A stretch of 43,315 nucleotides of DNA. Source: Candidatus Desantisbacteria bacterium CG1_02_49_89 (GTDB lineage: Bacteria > Desantisbacteria > UBA1551). Under the pieces are notes generated by a model. It worked only from the letters and a program-made list of their open reading frames with translations. It was not told the DNA's origin and did no database searches. The translations under genes and the position numbers were made by a program. Position 1 is the stretch's first letter, and every line of letters begins with the position of its first letter. The stretch is from positions 1-43,315 of the forward strand of contig MNUP01000128.1 of assembly GCA_001871075.1 (NCBI GenBank), given 5' to 3'. Of the stretch, positions 8,947 to 19,579 are shown in pieces.

Positions 8947-9486
8947 TTGGGTTTTAAAGTGGGTATTTATTACATAATAAAAACCTTGCCCAGGATACCA
9001 TTAGCTTCTAATCTATAGTCTGCGTAAAACATTTCAGACCTCATTTAACCACGAATTATTTTACAGGGAACCCTCCACCAAAATCGGCGGGCAGGCTTAC
9101 GAGAACTTAAACTTCACCACGGAGACACAGAGTAATCTTTGGCTCATATTAAAAACCAAAGGCTACTTTTAACCACGAATTAACACGAATTTGCACGAAT
9201 TAATCTTCTGCTTGATTCTTGATACTATACAATAAAGTCTAAGAAATAAATAGTTCTATATTAATATGCGGGAATATACAATATTATATATATAAATGGC
9301 TAAATGTCAATAGAAACCACACGATTGCACACGATTTCCACAAGATAAACCACAGAGGCACGGAGAAATATTTTTGTCATATTAAAGGCCAAGAACTACT
9401 TTTAACCACGAATTAACACGAATTTGCACGAATTACAAACTGTGTAAACTTGTAAACTTTATAAACTACTTTTTTACAGGGAACCC

Positions 9487-9632
9487 GCCTACGCAGATAC
9501 TCCGCCAACATTAGCTTCCCGCTATTCGCGTGAATGTTGCGGATGCTTCCACCTTCGCAGTAACTCAGCAAATCCATAATTCTCCTGTTCGGAGAGGATT
9601 CGCTGATGCTACGGCGGACAAGCCGGCGGGCA
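9487..9632 (+). repeat. Family B structured repeat with two inner hairpins
   Basis: CCGCCTACGCAGATACTCCGCCAACATT...AATGTTGCGGATGCTTCC...AACTCAGCAAATCC...TCCTGTTCGGA...GGATTCGCTGATGCTACGGCGG. Confidence 0.65.
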
Positions 9633-9810
9633 GGCCCACCCCTACGCGAACCATAAATGTGCGATGAATCCGACCGCCACAAAACGCAACTTGAAGGTTG
9701 CGGCTATCCGCAAGCCTGAAGGCTTGCCCTGCGAAAACAAATAATTGGACGATTAGACGATTAAACAATCAGGGCTGAAGCCCTGAGTTACGCAAACCTA
9801 AAGGTTTGCC

Positions 9811-11907
9811 CTACTTAATCCACGGACTATCGGGGTAGGCGACTTTAAGCTGAGTAGAAACTGAATCAGCAGAGGTAAAATCACCGAGACCGAGAAAGGA
9901 CTGACGCTGATAATACAGGATTTCGGGGAGAAGGACTTTGATGACAGTGCTGAGCTTAATTGCCATGTCAAGATGGAAAAGAGCGTCCTTGTATTTCTTG
10001 GACTGGTAAAAATACCGGCCTTTAAGGAGCCAATAATACGGTTCAAGCTTTTTCCAGGGAATGGATTCATCCCACTCGGCAAGGGAGTTTTTGGCGCCGT
10101 CCAGCTCTTTTGTCTGCAGATACGCGTCCACCTGCTGTGCAAGGCTGCCTTCAAGCGCTATCTCCTGCTCGTAGGTATATTCTTTTTCCTTGTAAACCTT
10201 GTTGTAATACTCTTTCGCCTTGCCGGGATCGCCTTTGAGAAGCCAGGCATCCCCTATTCCGGTGTAGATCTGCAGGTTCTCTGAATAGGATATCTTGTAG
10301 TCGAGCAGGCGGGAATATTCCTCTATCGCGGCATCATAATCCCTGAGTTTTTCAAGATGCAGGTCTGCAAGTTTAAGGCTCGCGTCTATGAGGGGCCTGC
10401 GCACTTCCCTTTTTTCCCTGTCATCGTAAACCTCGTTGATCAGTTCCTTGTAGATGTCCTTTGCAAGCTCGTTGGAAAGCGGGTCATCCCCTGTCAGGGA
10501 TTCTGCTATACGGTTGGAAAGCTTTAGGACATTGAGGTTTGAGCGCCAGCCACGCAGAGCGGTGAAAAGGAACGGAAGCATTTTCTTGCCCAAGCGCAGC
10601 AGTAGTTCAGCGTCCTGCAGATTCTTCGCGCAGTCCCAGATAAGAAGGAGCTGGGGCAGCTGTAACTTATCAAATGAATACTCCCGCATAACCCTGACAT
10701 AGCTTTTAAGCCTGGCGTTATAGTTGTAATCAGTAAGCTTAGGCTCGCACACGGTGCTGACTGTAACGGAGAGAACATCCTCTACCCCATCCTCCCCGGA
10801 TTCCCGCAGGGTCACCCGGTATTTGCCGGAAGAAAGGAAAATGTGTTCTGTCTGCGCGCCTTCAGCTTTTTCGCCGTCACCGAAATCCCACTCGTAGATA
10901 TGGCCTTCCCTTTCAACAGCTTCAAACGCGTAGAAAAGCATAAAACCGAAATCAGATGGAAGAAAAGAGGTCTGCCGGAAAACGAAATCAGCGCACCAGG
11001 TCTTGTTGTAGGCTTCAAGAGCCTGCGGCTCTGCTTTCCAGGCATCCAGGAACTGTTCTCTTGGGATGGGCTGGTAGTAGTTGTATTTCCTGGCGGGGTT
11101 TTTCCAGTCTGTAAGGGAAGAAACAGCAAGCTTCTGCGCGTCCATCCCCCACAGCGCCTGCCAGTAGAGCTCGAACTTGTGCAGGCCTTTTTCAAGATCA
11201 GCCACAGTATAATGGTCACCCTGCCAGGACGCGTTGTGGCCTCCGGGCCACTGCACGATCATAAGGCCGTCTATGAGCAGGAACGAGGGGCCGTCTGAGG
11301 ACGCGGCAAGCTTGAATTTTCCGGGTTTGTTTATTATAAGGTAGCCTTCGTAAAGGCTGAGGTGGGGAACGGTGTAGTTGTACGGGGAATAGCTGTCAAA
11401 GATGTTCCTGCGCAGGCCGGCGCCGATCACTTTTCCCTTATTGGCGAACATATTCTGCATATCCTCCCAGGAATTGACTATGCCCCGCGTAGCTTCCCAC
11501 TCCCGCAGGATAAGCCCGCCTTTGGGCTCCCATTCTTCAGCAGGCTCCTGGGAAGGAACAAGGACATTGCATCCGAAATAGAAGGTGTAAGGCTCGTATT
11601 TCTCGTCAGCCTTGAAAGCGACGAAGCTGACCCCATACGGACTACAGAAGAGCATCTTGTACGGGGTTACGACCCCGCGGTTGTCATATATGCGCAGGTC
11701 AAAGCCGTCTGCCTGAAGGCTGCCCCCTGTGACAAGCTCAGCGTAGGCGGTATTGCCTATCTGGCGGCCCTGGGTGGAATAGACGGAGAACTTGCGGCGG
11801 AACTGCCAGGCGGAGTCGCGCCAGTCAGGCTGGGCGAAAGACCAGGCAGAACCACAGACAAGAAGCAACCAGAGAGGGATAAAAACAAATAATACTATTT
11901 TTTTCAT
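9811..11907 (-). CDS. Secreted protein with PA14-like N-terminal region, PKD domain and C-terminal TPRs
   Basis: 698 aa; signal peptide MKKIVLFVFIPLWLLLVCGSAWSFA, PKD signature YEWDFGDGEKAEGAQTEHIFLSSGKYRVTL, C-terminal TPR-like helices (DAAIEEYSRLLDYK..., GDPGKAKEYYNKVYKEK). Confidence 0.8.
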   Translation of the reverse strand: MKKIVLFVFIPLWLLLVCGSAWSFAQPDWRDSAWQFRRKFSVYSTQGRQIGNTAYAELVTGGSLQADGFDLRIYDNRGVVTPYKMLFCSPYGVSFVAFKADEKYEPYTFYFGCNVLVPSQEPAEEWEPKGGLILREWEATRGIVNSWEDMQNMFANKGKVIGAGLRRNIFDSYSPYNYTVPHLSLYEGYLIINKPGKFKLAASSDGPSFLLIDGLMIVQWPGGHNASWQGDHYTVADLEKGLHKFELYWQALWGMDAQKLAVSSLTDWKNPARKYNYYQPIPREQFLDAWKAEPQALEAYNKTWCADFVFRQTSFLPSDFGFMLFYAFEAVEREGHIYEWDFGDGEKAEGAQTEHIFLSSGKYRVTLRESGEDGVEDVLSVTVSTVCEPKLTDYNYNARLKSYVRVMREYSFDKLQLPQLLLIWDCAKNLQDAELLLRLGKKMLPFLFTALRGWRSNLNVLKLSNRIAESLTGDDPLSNELAKDIYKELINEVYDDREKREVRRPLIDASLKLADLHLEKLRDYDAAIEEYSRLLDYKISYSENLQIYTGIGDAWLLKGDPGKAKEYYNKVYKEKEYTYEQEIALEGSLAQQVDAYLQTKELDGAKNSLAEWDESIPWKKLEPYYWLLKGRYFYQSKKYKDALFHLDMAIKLSTVIKVLLPEILYYQRQSFLGLGDFTSADSVSTQLKVAYPDSPWIK

Positions 11908-12006
11908 ATTAAAAGCCAGAGGCTACTTTTAACCACGAATTAATACGGATTTCCACGAATTACAAACTATATAACTTTGTAAACTGCTCCAAAGACTACC
12001 ACGGAA

Positions 12007-12053
12007 GCCCTCTGCTGCTCCGAATAACCCGGAGCAAAACGCGAGGACCTTCG
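12007..12053 (-). repeat. Partial family A repeat
   Basis: The reverse complement CGAAGGTCCTCGCGTTTTGCTCCGGGTTATTCGGAGCAGCAGAGGGC matches the 3' half of family A. Confidence 0.5.
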
Positions 12054-12353
12054 CCCGCCAATAATCGTGGCGGGCTACGGCACGGAAGGATGGAAGCACG
12101 GAATAATATTTGGCTTTTGCAAATGACAAATGACTGCCTTTGCAACCACACGATTACACACGATTTCCACAAGATTTTCTTCTACTTGACACTTGATACT
12201 TGACTCTTGACACTAAATTAACCACAGGTGAACACTGTTTTGTAGCTCAAACCTTCAGGTTTGATATCAGGGCTCCCACCTTAAAAATTGGCGGGTCTTC
12301 GAAAAGCCCTGAGTTACTCGCAAGCCTTAAGGCTTGCCCTACGAAAACAAATA

Positions 12354-12430
12354 TTACGGGGCTCCCTCCTTAAAGATCGGCAGCTTGCCCGCCAACGCTT
12401 GCTGGGCGGGGGTCTTCGAAAAGGCTTGCC
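12354..12430 (+). repeat. 77-bp exact repeat, copy 2
   Basis: Identical to 8266-8342. Confidence 0.92.
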
Positions 12431-12510
12431 CTACGAAATCTACACCTAAGAGACCATAAATAGCAGAGCAAGCTCTGCCACTACTTCGAAACCCCGGAAC
12501 CCGTATTAAA

Positions 12511-12592
12511 CGATTTCCGGAGAGTCATTCACCCTGTTCTGACTCGTAGGTCCCTGTGTTAAGCTCCAGTTTCATCGGAGCTACAGGGATAA
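12511..12592 (+). repeat. Family A repeat, copy 4
   Basis: CGATTTCCGGAGAGTCATTCACCCTGTTCTGACTCGTAGGTCCCTGTGTTAAGCTCCAGTTTCATCGGAGCTACAGGGATAA. Confidence 0.85.
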
Positions 12593-12598
12593 CGTTTC

Positions 12599-15500
12599 TC
12601 AACGAAGTTCATTAGATAACACTTCAAAGTATTCTTTGACAAGCTGCTCGTAGCGGTCGGGGTATTTTTCCTTGAGGGCGTCAACGATCTTGGAGCGTAT
12701 GTTACGGTCCATGCGAAGCGCGGGCTCGCGGCGCAGCTCAACCTCCTCATCAACGGATTCTTTCAGCGCGCCCAGCTGTTCGGAAAGCATTTTCCTCTTG
12801 TCCAGAAGGCTCTTGTACCTGCCTTCGTTCATATCCTTTTCAATGTCTTCCATAGTGGTTATTGCCTGGCGCAGGCTGCTTGTGACGTTCAGGTAAGGGT
12901 TCAGGCCCTGCTTCACTTCCGTGGCCTTTGCGCGGATCTCAGCCTCGCGCAGGGCAAGCCGGCGCAGTTCTTCCTTGATCTGCGGGGGCACGTTATCCGT
13001 AAGCCCCTCTGCTCCCCACCCGCCTATCTTGCCCCCGCCTGTTGACCCGGGTGTGGGTTTGTGCTTTTCTTCCTTGACAACTCCCTTTTGCATGCGCTCG
13101 TCGCTGAGCCGCGGGGGGATCTTGCGGCCGTCAAGCCCTTTATACTTGCCTTCCACGAACTGGCCTGAGGATTTGCCTGTCCTGCCCTCGCCTGACCTGC
13201 CTGACAGCTCCTGGTTACCCGGAAGCATGTTGCCTGTTTTGCCTTTCGCGCTCCAGTTGGATATGGGGCCGTCCATAATCCCCCATCCTGCCTGGGACAT
13301 GTTGTCCACCCAGCCCCCGGTTATATTGTTGTCCATAGCGTCATCCATCTCATCCTCTGTCTGGATAAGGTCCGCGATGTAATCCTGCAGATCAAGGGGG
13401 ATGTCAGGCATAGGCACGTCGTATTCCTCGAAAGGATTGGCAACGTTCCACTGGATGATGTCAGGCTTGTTCATCAGCCACATTTCCAGGTCCTGGCGCA
13501 GCTGCTTCCCGAGCTCTATCCACTTCCACATCTCCTGGGTGTCAAGCGTGAGTGTCACTTTCTTGAACTCGCCTTCCGCGCGTTTCACAAAACCTATTAT
13601 CTCCTCAAGGGTGTTCACAACAACGCTCGCTCCAAGGTCCTTTTCCGTGACGTTCTTGAAATCGTTAGTGCCTTTGGAAAGGTCTTTGCGCACCCCCTCC
13701 TCAACCTCTCCCAGTTTCTGCAAGGCCTTGATGTCCTCGGGGGTGTAGTCCTCAGCCGGCTTTTTGGAAATCCTTTCAAGCACTGAAATAACATCCTTCT
13801 GGCTTCCCATAAACCTGTCCAGCTCCCTTATAAGCTCCCTGGCGGCTTTTTCCTTCGCGGCGAAATTCTTTGACATCCAGGAGCGGTTAAGGTCCGCCAT
13901 TGACTTCAGTATCAGCTCAAGCTTGTCTATTATCTCGTCTTCCTTGCCCTGTGCTATGAATATAACGTTGTCCTGGATGTATTTCACCGCCTCTGACATA
14001 AGGTTCGGAATTTTGAGCTCATCCATCTGGCTGGCGTACTTGGTGCACGCCTGCACGACCTCGTAGAACCCTTTTGCCTTCGCGGCAAGCAGGAGAAGGT
14101 TATCGCGGCACTCAATGGTGCGCACCCGCAGTTCCTGCTCCCTGATCGCGAGGTTGCGGCGTTCATAGACCGGAAGCTTGTCAACAGTGCCTTTCCTGAT
14201 CTCTTTCTGGACCCGCAGGACCTCTTTAAGGGCAGCGGAAAGGTCTGAGAACACACCTTTGAGCTGTTCAGGAGAAAGGCTGTCAGCAGAGGCAAGCCGG
14301 CGCATAGACTCCTGAAGCTTGACGAACGGGTCAACAAGCCGTATTGTGAGGAACGTTGAAACGCTTTTACCCGGGCCTGTGATGTTGTTGGCGTCCTCAG
14401 CCTCTATCCAGTAAACAAGCACGTCATCAGAGCTGAGGGTCATTGCCTGAGGCGATATCCAGGTCTGCAAAGTCGCCGCGTGCGCTGTGCCGCCGAAATC
14501 AGAGGATTTCAGGACTTTTTCCTTCTCTTTCTCATCCCCTGACCTGAATTTTATCGCGGCTTTCTTAACGCCGTAGTCGTCCCTGACGTTTATAAGAATG
14601 GGGATGCGCTCGAACTTACCGATTATGATGTTCTGCCCGGGAAGCACGACCTGGATGGTCGGGGGCTTGTCCGAGACCGCTTTCACAGAACCGATCTGCT
14701 TTCCGTCACTGACATAGCCATCCATGTCAATCAGGCGCAGAGAATAAGCAAGGTCCTTATTAATTGAAAGGTTCGGGCCTTTCACCTTTTTACCGGATAT
14801 GGAAAACGGGTATTCCTGCTTTGCTATGAGAAGCTTTGCTTCAGCCATCTGGTTATTGGTTGTACCTGATATCTCAACCCCGGTGCCGTACAGGACCTCT
14901 ATGTCACCGGTTTTCTGCACTATCTTCCTTTCAGAAAGACGGGTGTATTCCGGATATTTGCAACCGAACTCAAACGTTTCAATGGCAGGCGGACTTATTA
15001 CCGCTGCCTCATATCTTGGAGAAGCCCCGTCACCCGCTTTCACGAAGTAGCGCACGGATTTGTCCAGAGCAGCGATCTGAAAGGAGAATGATTCTCCAGT
15101 TCCGTTCATTCTGCCGGTCTTCCAGCCCTTACCTTGTAGTTTGTACCGAACAATAGCGTCCTTCGGCAGTTCTCCGGCCATTACAGCAGTAATGTCCAGG
15201 CCTGAACCGCGCAGAACCCTGGTGTTTCCGGGTGAAACCGAGATCTTTGTCTTGCTGATAAAGGATATTTCGGACGGCGGGGAGAAAACGCGCAGGAAAG
15301 CGTTCGAGAAATACGAAGGGAAGAAAATACCGTAGATAAGGAACGCGGCGAGGACAGCAACAGCGGCGATCCCGAGCTTTCTGACTATATCCCATTTTAT
15401 AACGCTCTTAACGTCAAAGGAACGCAGGCGGGAAAAGCTCTCTTCCACAAGCGCGTCCACGAATCCCTTTGCCTTTTCCTGCCTGCCAAGCAAAAGTGCG

Positions 15501-15817
15501 TTGATGACCGCGTTGTCAAGCTGGGGGAACTCTTTTTCTATACGGCGGGCGAACCACTCGTCAGAATGGCGCTTCATCGCGGGGCTGACAAGTTCTTTAA
15601 TAAGGATAAAGGCGGAAGGAACAATGATAGCGCATAAACTCGCCCACCTGGCAGCTGTGCTGAAGTGCAGGAGGTTGTCCAGAAGGAAAAGAAGGATAGA
15701 AAGGCCCAGGAGCACGCAAATAAGCAGAGCAGAGCCGCGCAGAAGGGAAAAACGGCGCTGGCGCTTCCGGATTTCGTCTAAGATCGCTACCAGGTTTCCA
15801 TAGGTTCCGCTGGACAT
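12599..15817 (-). CDS. Large DUF4175-like membrane/coiled-coil protein
   Basis: About 1072 aa. N-terminal two-TM region followed by HSDEWFARRIEKEFPQLDNAVINALLL and long coiled-coil segments. The start is placed at MSSGTYGN because AAAGGAG precedes it. Confidence 0.75.
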   Translation of the reverse strand: MSSGTYGNLVAILDEIRKRQRRFSLLRGSALLICVLLGLSILLFLLDNLLHFSTAARWASLCAIIVPSAFILIKELVSPAMKRHSDEWFARRIEKEFPQLDNAVINALLLGRQEKAKGFVDALVEESFSRLRSFDVKSVIKWDIVRKLGIAAVAVLAAFLIYGIFFPSYFSNAFLRVFSPPSEISFISKTKISVSPGNTRVLRGSGLDITAVMAGELPKDAIVRYKLQGKGWKTGRMNGTGESFSFQIAALDKSVRYFVKAGDGASPRYEAAVISPPAIETFEFGCKYPEYTRLSERKIVQKTGDIEVLYGTGVEISGTTNNQMAEAKLLIAKQEYPFSISGKKVKGPNLSINKDLAYSLRLIDMDGYVSDGKQIGSVKAVSDKPPTIQVVLPGQNIIIGKFERIPILINVRDDYGVKKAAIKFRSGDEKEKEKVLKSSDFGGTAHAATLQTWISPQAMTLSSDDVLVYWIEAEDANNITGPGKSVSTFLTIRLVDPFVKLQESMRRLASADSLSPEQLKGVFSDLSAALKEVLRVQKEIRKGTVDKLPVYERRNLAIREQELRVRTIECRDNLLLLAAKAKGFYEVVQACTKYASQMDELKIPNLMSEAVKYIQDNVIFIAQGKEDEIIDKLELILKSMADLNRSWMSKNFAAKEKAARELIRELDRFMGSQKDVISVLERISKKPAEDYTPEDIKALQKLGEVEEGVRKDLSKGTNDFKNVTEKDLGASVVVNTLEEIIGFVKRAEGEFKKVTLTLDTQEMWKWIELGKQLRQDLEMWLMNKPDIIQWNVANPFEEYDVPMPDIPLDLQDYIADLIQTEDEMDDAMDNNITGGWVDNMSQAGWGIMDGPISNWSAKGKTGNMLPGNQELSGRSGEGRTGKSSGQFVEGKYKGLDGRKIPPRLSDERMQKGVVKEEKHKPTPGSTGGGKIGGWGAEGLTDNVPPQIKEELRRLALREAEIRAKATEVKQGLNPYLNVTSSLRQAITTMEDIEKDMNEGRYKSLLDKRKMLSEQLGALKESVDEEVELRREPALRMDRNIRSKIVDALKEKYPDRYEQLVKEYFEVLSNELR

Positions 15818-16070
15818 AGGGGCTCCTTTGTTCATTATAGCTGTCATGAGTCATGGTTCATGAGTCATGGGTTGAATCAATTATGAGTTATGTCCCAAAG
15901 GGATCCCTTCGGGAAATTATGAATCAACAGCAAGGTATATATTGCCCGCCCCTTCGGGGCGAGGTCTCGCCCCGATGGACATCGGGGCGGATAACTCAGG
16001 GCTTCAGCCCTGAAATCAAACCTGAAGGTTTGAGTTACAGCAAACTCAGCGAACTCAGCGGCGAGATGCG

Positions 16071-16367
16071 TTAAATTGAATTTATTCGTAAATGCCGGCT
16101 TTTATTCCAATAAAATATATCCTCGTGTTTCCCTACGGCGACAAGGAACGCTTTGTCCTTCTCCTGCCTGTACACGCCCCTGTAATTCATGGTGATGCTG
16201 AACTCCCAGAAGTTGTCCGTCCCGCTGATCTTTTTGTTCCTCAGGGAAGGATGGGAAGGATCTCTAATAAGCATATCAAGTGACCAGTCGAGCTTCTCTC
16301 TGATCTCCAGGGGGAATTTCAGTATCTTCTTTTGCTTCGAAGGGGGGATAACGATCTCTCTGATCAT
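16071..16367 (-). CDS. RelE/ParE-superfamily toxin
   Basis: 98 aa; FPLEIREKLDWSLDMLIRDPSHPSLRNKKISGTDNFWEFSITMNYRGVYRQEKDKAFLVAVGKHEDIF; overlaps the AbrB-like ORF by 4 bp. Confidence 0.8.
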   Translation of the reverse strand: MIREIVIPPSKQKKILKFPLEIREKLDWSLDMLIRDPSHPSLRNKKISGTDNFWEFSITMNYRGVYRQEKDKAFLVAVGKHEDIFYWNKSRHLRINSI

Positions 16368-16639
16368 TTCTCAAAGTCCTTTCTCAACTCTGCCCTGCCG
16401 CGGTAAACCTTATATTTTCCTTTTTTTATCTCCGCCTCCGACTCCCTGATCTCGTTCTGCCATTTAGGGCTCCAGAAATATGCCTGGTCCTTTTTGACCA
16501 CATTAACCGGTATCATGATGATCTCCCCGTCCCTTTCCTCGAAACTGATAAGGTCCCCTTCTTTCAGGTTCGATCTCGTTCTTATTTCCCGGGGAATAAC
16601 GACCTGGTAATGCCTTGCTATTTTGGCTATTGCTGCCAT
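16364..16639 (-). CDS. AbrB/MazE-family antitoxin
   Basis: MAAIAKIARHYQVVIPREIRTRSNLKEGDLISFEERDGEIIMIPV is a SpoVT/AbrB fold. The start is moved to 16639 because GAAGGAGG precedes it. Confidence 0.87.
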   Translation of the reverse strand: MAAIAKIARHYQVVIPREIRTRSNLKEGDLISFEERDGEIIMIPVNVVKKDQAYFWSPKWQNEIRESEAEIKKGKYKVYRGRAELRKDFEK

Positions 16640-16670
16640 TTCAGCACCTCCTTCATAATTTACTAATATC

Positions 16671-16699
16671 ATAATATCATAAAATAGTAATTTTGTCAA
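16671..16699 (-). promoter_or_regulatory. Sigma70-like promoter with direct-repeat operator candidate
   Basis: The reverse complement reads TTGACA-(17 nt)-TATTAT. ATGATATTATGATATTA direct repeats overlap the -10 region. Confidence 0.75.
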
Positions 16700-17115
16700 G
16701 AAAATCCGTAAAAATACAACTTATATGTTGTATTTATTCCAATTTTGTCATTTGGACTCCCATATGCATTCTGCATATAAATATATGCGATTTGAATATA
16801 GAAATTAATATCCACAAATGCGCGATAAATCGCCCTCCTAACTGACTGGCGGGCAGGAACCGCTACAAAATAACGCAAGCCTAAAGGCTTGCCCTACGAA
16901 ACAGATTGTTTCGCTCCGCTCGCAATGACAAAATTATTACAATAATGTTCCGTGTTGTTGCGTTGACACGCTGTCCGATGACTCCGTATGAGTCGATACG
17001 TAGTATCGGACTCCATCGGAGATACGCTGACGCACTTTTATCCCCTCATCCCAACCTTCTCCCTCATTAACACCCTCATCTCAATCTTCCCCCACACATC
17101 CACCCTCACCTTATT

Positions 17116-17136
17116 CCTCCCCCGTCAAGGGGGAGG
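17116..17136. terminator. Strong hairpin downstream of the VWA gene, possible terminator or dispersed palindrome
   Basis: CCTCCCCC-GTCAA-GGGGGAGG perfect 8-bp stem about 50 bp past the stop at 17183; no clear U-tract. Confidence 0.4.
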
Positions 17137-17182
17137 AAAATAAGGAATAAACTCATTTCAGGGGGGGAAGAAGATTAAGGAT

Positions 17183-19444
17183 TCAGAATAAATCTTTCTT
17201 CTTCCTAAGGAGCCATTCGGCGGAGATCGCGCCGATAAAACCGAACAGATAGACCATGTCATGCAGGCGCTTTTCAACGTCTATCTGCGCAACAATGCTC
17301 GCACCTCCGCCTGCGGCTTCGGCAGGCAGAGAAGCCAGGGTCTCAGGCGTGTAATACTTTCCGCCTGAACCCGCGGCGATACCGGTAAGCATAGACTCGT
17401 CCATTCCTTCTCTTGCCATCTCGATATCTTCCTCTGTGACAGTGAAACGCGCTTCTCTCTGCTCAAGAGTAACGTTCCCCGCCCTTCCTTTCGCGGATAT
17501 TTTGTAAGAGCCGGGAGAAGCGGGGAAATAATCCGAATACCACTCGCGCTCAGCCATGGCAACAGGCTTAAGCGTAAGGTTTATGTCCTCGTTATCAGGG
17601 GTTGTAAGGGTTGCCTGGACCTGCGGGCTTTGCTGCTGCTCAGCCTCCGGCGCGCCTTCGGCGGAAACGATCTTCGGCGCCTGGATCATAATGCGCACAG
17701 GTTCTCCCGATGAGAACCGGTCCTTGTCAAGGCTTATCTGGATTTCGGGTTTCGCGTCAGTTCCGGGTTCCCTGCGCACAAGCCACCTGAAAACCTGGCC
17801 CCAGAATTTCTGGTAAGCGTCTTCCTGGCCTTTGAACTGGGAAGGATTTACCTTCCACTTCCAGGTGGTGTCAGCTCCCCACACAGCGGTTTTTCCTTTG
17901 CCGAAGTTCTGAACAGCCATAAGCACCGGAATTATGTTCGGGGACGAAACATTGGGGTTCACGGCAAGCACTGTCGCGCCGATCTTAACGGCGCGCGCCG
18001 GCACGCAGCCTGAAAGCACAGGAAGGGTTGACCAGAATTTCCTGTTCGCCTCGGGATCTTCGAGATAATTGAATATCGGGTGCAAAGCGCCTTCTTTTGT
18101 CAGGTTGATGTAGAAATCCCCGGTGATCCAGGAGGATTCGGGAGTGCCGGCTACTATGGGCAATGCCTGGGCTATGGGAGAGCGCTCAAAGGTGCCGCTT
18201 CCGAAAACCTTTGTGCCAAGGAACAAAACTCCCTGCCCGCCCTCGGAAACGCAGGTTGAAAGGTTCGCAAGGAAATCATCCCCCAGGAAATTCCTTTCAA
18301 CGTCCCCTATTATCACTATCTGGTATTTTGAAAGCTCGTCTATGGTTGTGGGGAAAGGCCTTTTCCTCTGGTCAGCAGCGCTGTCCACCTGAAGGAACTT
18401 TGTCTTGCCCATCCTCAGGAAACAGGTAAGGTCTATGTTGCGGTCAGCCTCAAGCGCCCTTTTTAAGAATTTGAATTCCCAGCGCGGGGTGCCTTCTATA
18501 TAAAGAAGAGTTAAGTGCGGGCTTGCCACGTAAACGGAGAAACCGTTCTCAGCAGGCGCAACCCCTGCCTGAGGGGAAACGATGACTTTGAACTGGCGGC
18601 TTCCGATCTCCTGCGGTATCCACTGGATCGTCAGATTCTGGACCGGCTTTGACATATCGAGCAGGACCTGTTTCTTGTAAACGGTTTTTTGCCCGTCTTT
18701 CAGCTCAAGGTCAGCTTTCTGGTTCTGGAAACCCTCGCTCTTAACAGTGACCTCGATCTGGGCGATGTTATCAGCCATAAGACGGCGGTTGAACTGAACG
18801 CCGGCAATGGAAACTTTCCGCGCGATGACTTTAGAGCCTGCGCCTCCTGTGCCGACGGCAAAAACCGGGACACCCAGGTTCTGGGCGGCGAAAACCGGGT
18901 CAGAACCATAGTTGGAAGCTCCGTCGCTTATCAGAACGCAGGCAGAGACCTTATCCCTGCCGAATTTTTCCTCGATGTAATTGAACGCCTGGCTTATGTC
19001 CGTGTACCTGCCTTCAGGGGCCTTTATAAGGGAAAGGTCCTGGCCTGAAAGCTCAAGGGTTCCCTGGGAGAACTGGAAATAGCGGACCTTGAATTTCTTT
19101 TTGAGCTCCTGGAATTCAGAAGAGTTTATGATCTGCAGAGCGTTCTCTGCCCGCGTAGCCCCGGAAGAACCCGGGAAACCCATGCTCCTGGACCCGTCCA
19201 CCAGCACGCACAAGCCGGTTTTTTCCTTTCCTTTCTGCTGCCAGGAAAGCACGGGGTCAAGGAAAAGAAGGACGATAAAAAAGACCGCCAGGTACTTGAG
19301 GGCAAGCAGGAAATACGCGAACCTGCCTGTGCCGGCGCGGGCAAGGCGGCGGTAGGAAAAGAAAACAAAAACACAGACCGCAGCTATTACAAGCCAGAAG
19401 GCGAGGACGGGCACCCGGGAAATAACTACCTTAAAGTTTTCCAT
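17183..19444 (-). CDS. VWA-domain membrane protein with glutamine-amidotransferase-like region
   Basis: 753 aa; N-terminal TMs, VWA block CVLVDGSRSMGFPG...DISQAFNYIEEKFGRDKVSACVLISDGASNYG, later LLYIEGTPRWEFKFLKRAL and YQIVIIGDVERNFL, C-terminal TM. Confidence 0.85.
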   Translation of the reverse strand: MENFKVVISRVPVLAFWLVIAAVCVFVFFSYRRLARAGTGRFAYFLLALKYLAVFFIVLLFLDPVLSWQQKGKEKTGLCVLVDGSRSMGFPGSSGATRAENALQIINSSEFQELKKKFKVRYFQFSQGTLELSGQDLSLIKAPEGRYTDISQAFNYIEEKFGRDKVSACVLISDGASNYGSDPVFAAQNLGVPVFAVGTGGAGSKVIARKVSIAGVQFNRRLMADNIAQIEVTVKSEGFQNQKADLELKDGQKTVYKKQVLLDMSKPVQNLTIQWIPQEIGSRQFKVIVSPQAGVAPAENGFSVYVASPHLTLLYIEGTPRWEFKFLKRALEADRNIDLTCFLRMGKTKFLQVDSAADQRKRPFPTTIDELSKYQIVIIGDVERNFLGDDFLANLSTCVSEGGQGVLFLGTKVFGSGTFERSPIAQALPIVAGTPESSWITGDFYINLTKEGALHPIFNYLEDPEANRKFWSTLPVLSGCVPARAVKIGATVLAVNPNVSSPNIIPVLMAVQNFGKGKTAVWGADTTWKWKVNPSQFKGQEDAYQKFWGQVFRWLVRREPGTDAKPEIQISLDKDRFSSGEPVRIMIQAPKIVSAEGAPEAEQQQSPQVQATLTTPDNEDINLTLKPVAMAEREWYSDYFPASPGSYKISAKGRAGNVTLEQREARFTVTEEDIEMAREGMDESMLTGIAAGSGGKYYTPETLASLPAEAAGGGASIVAQIDVEKRLHDMVYLFGFIGAISAEWLLRKKKDLF

Positions 19445-19579
19445 AGAAAATTACCACGAAAGCACGAAATTTGGAGTAGAGCATTTAGGAGTAGACCCTT
19501 TAGGGTCGTAAAACAACGGGGCTAAAGCCCCTACTCCCAAAACTACGATAAAAATCCTTGTTGTTGCATTGACACGTTG

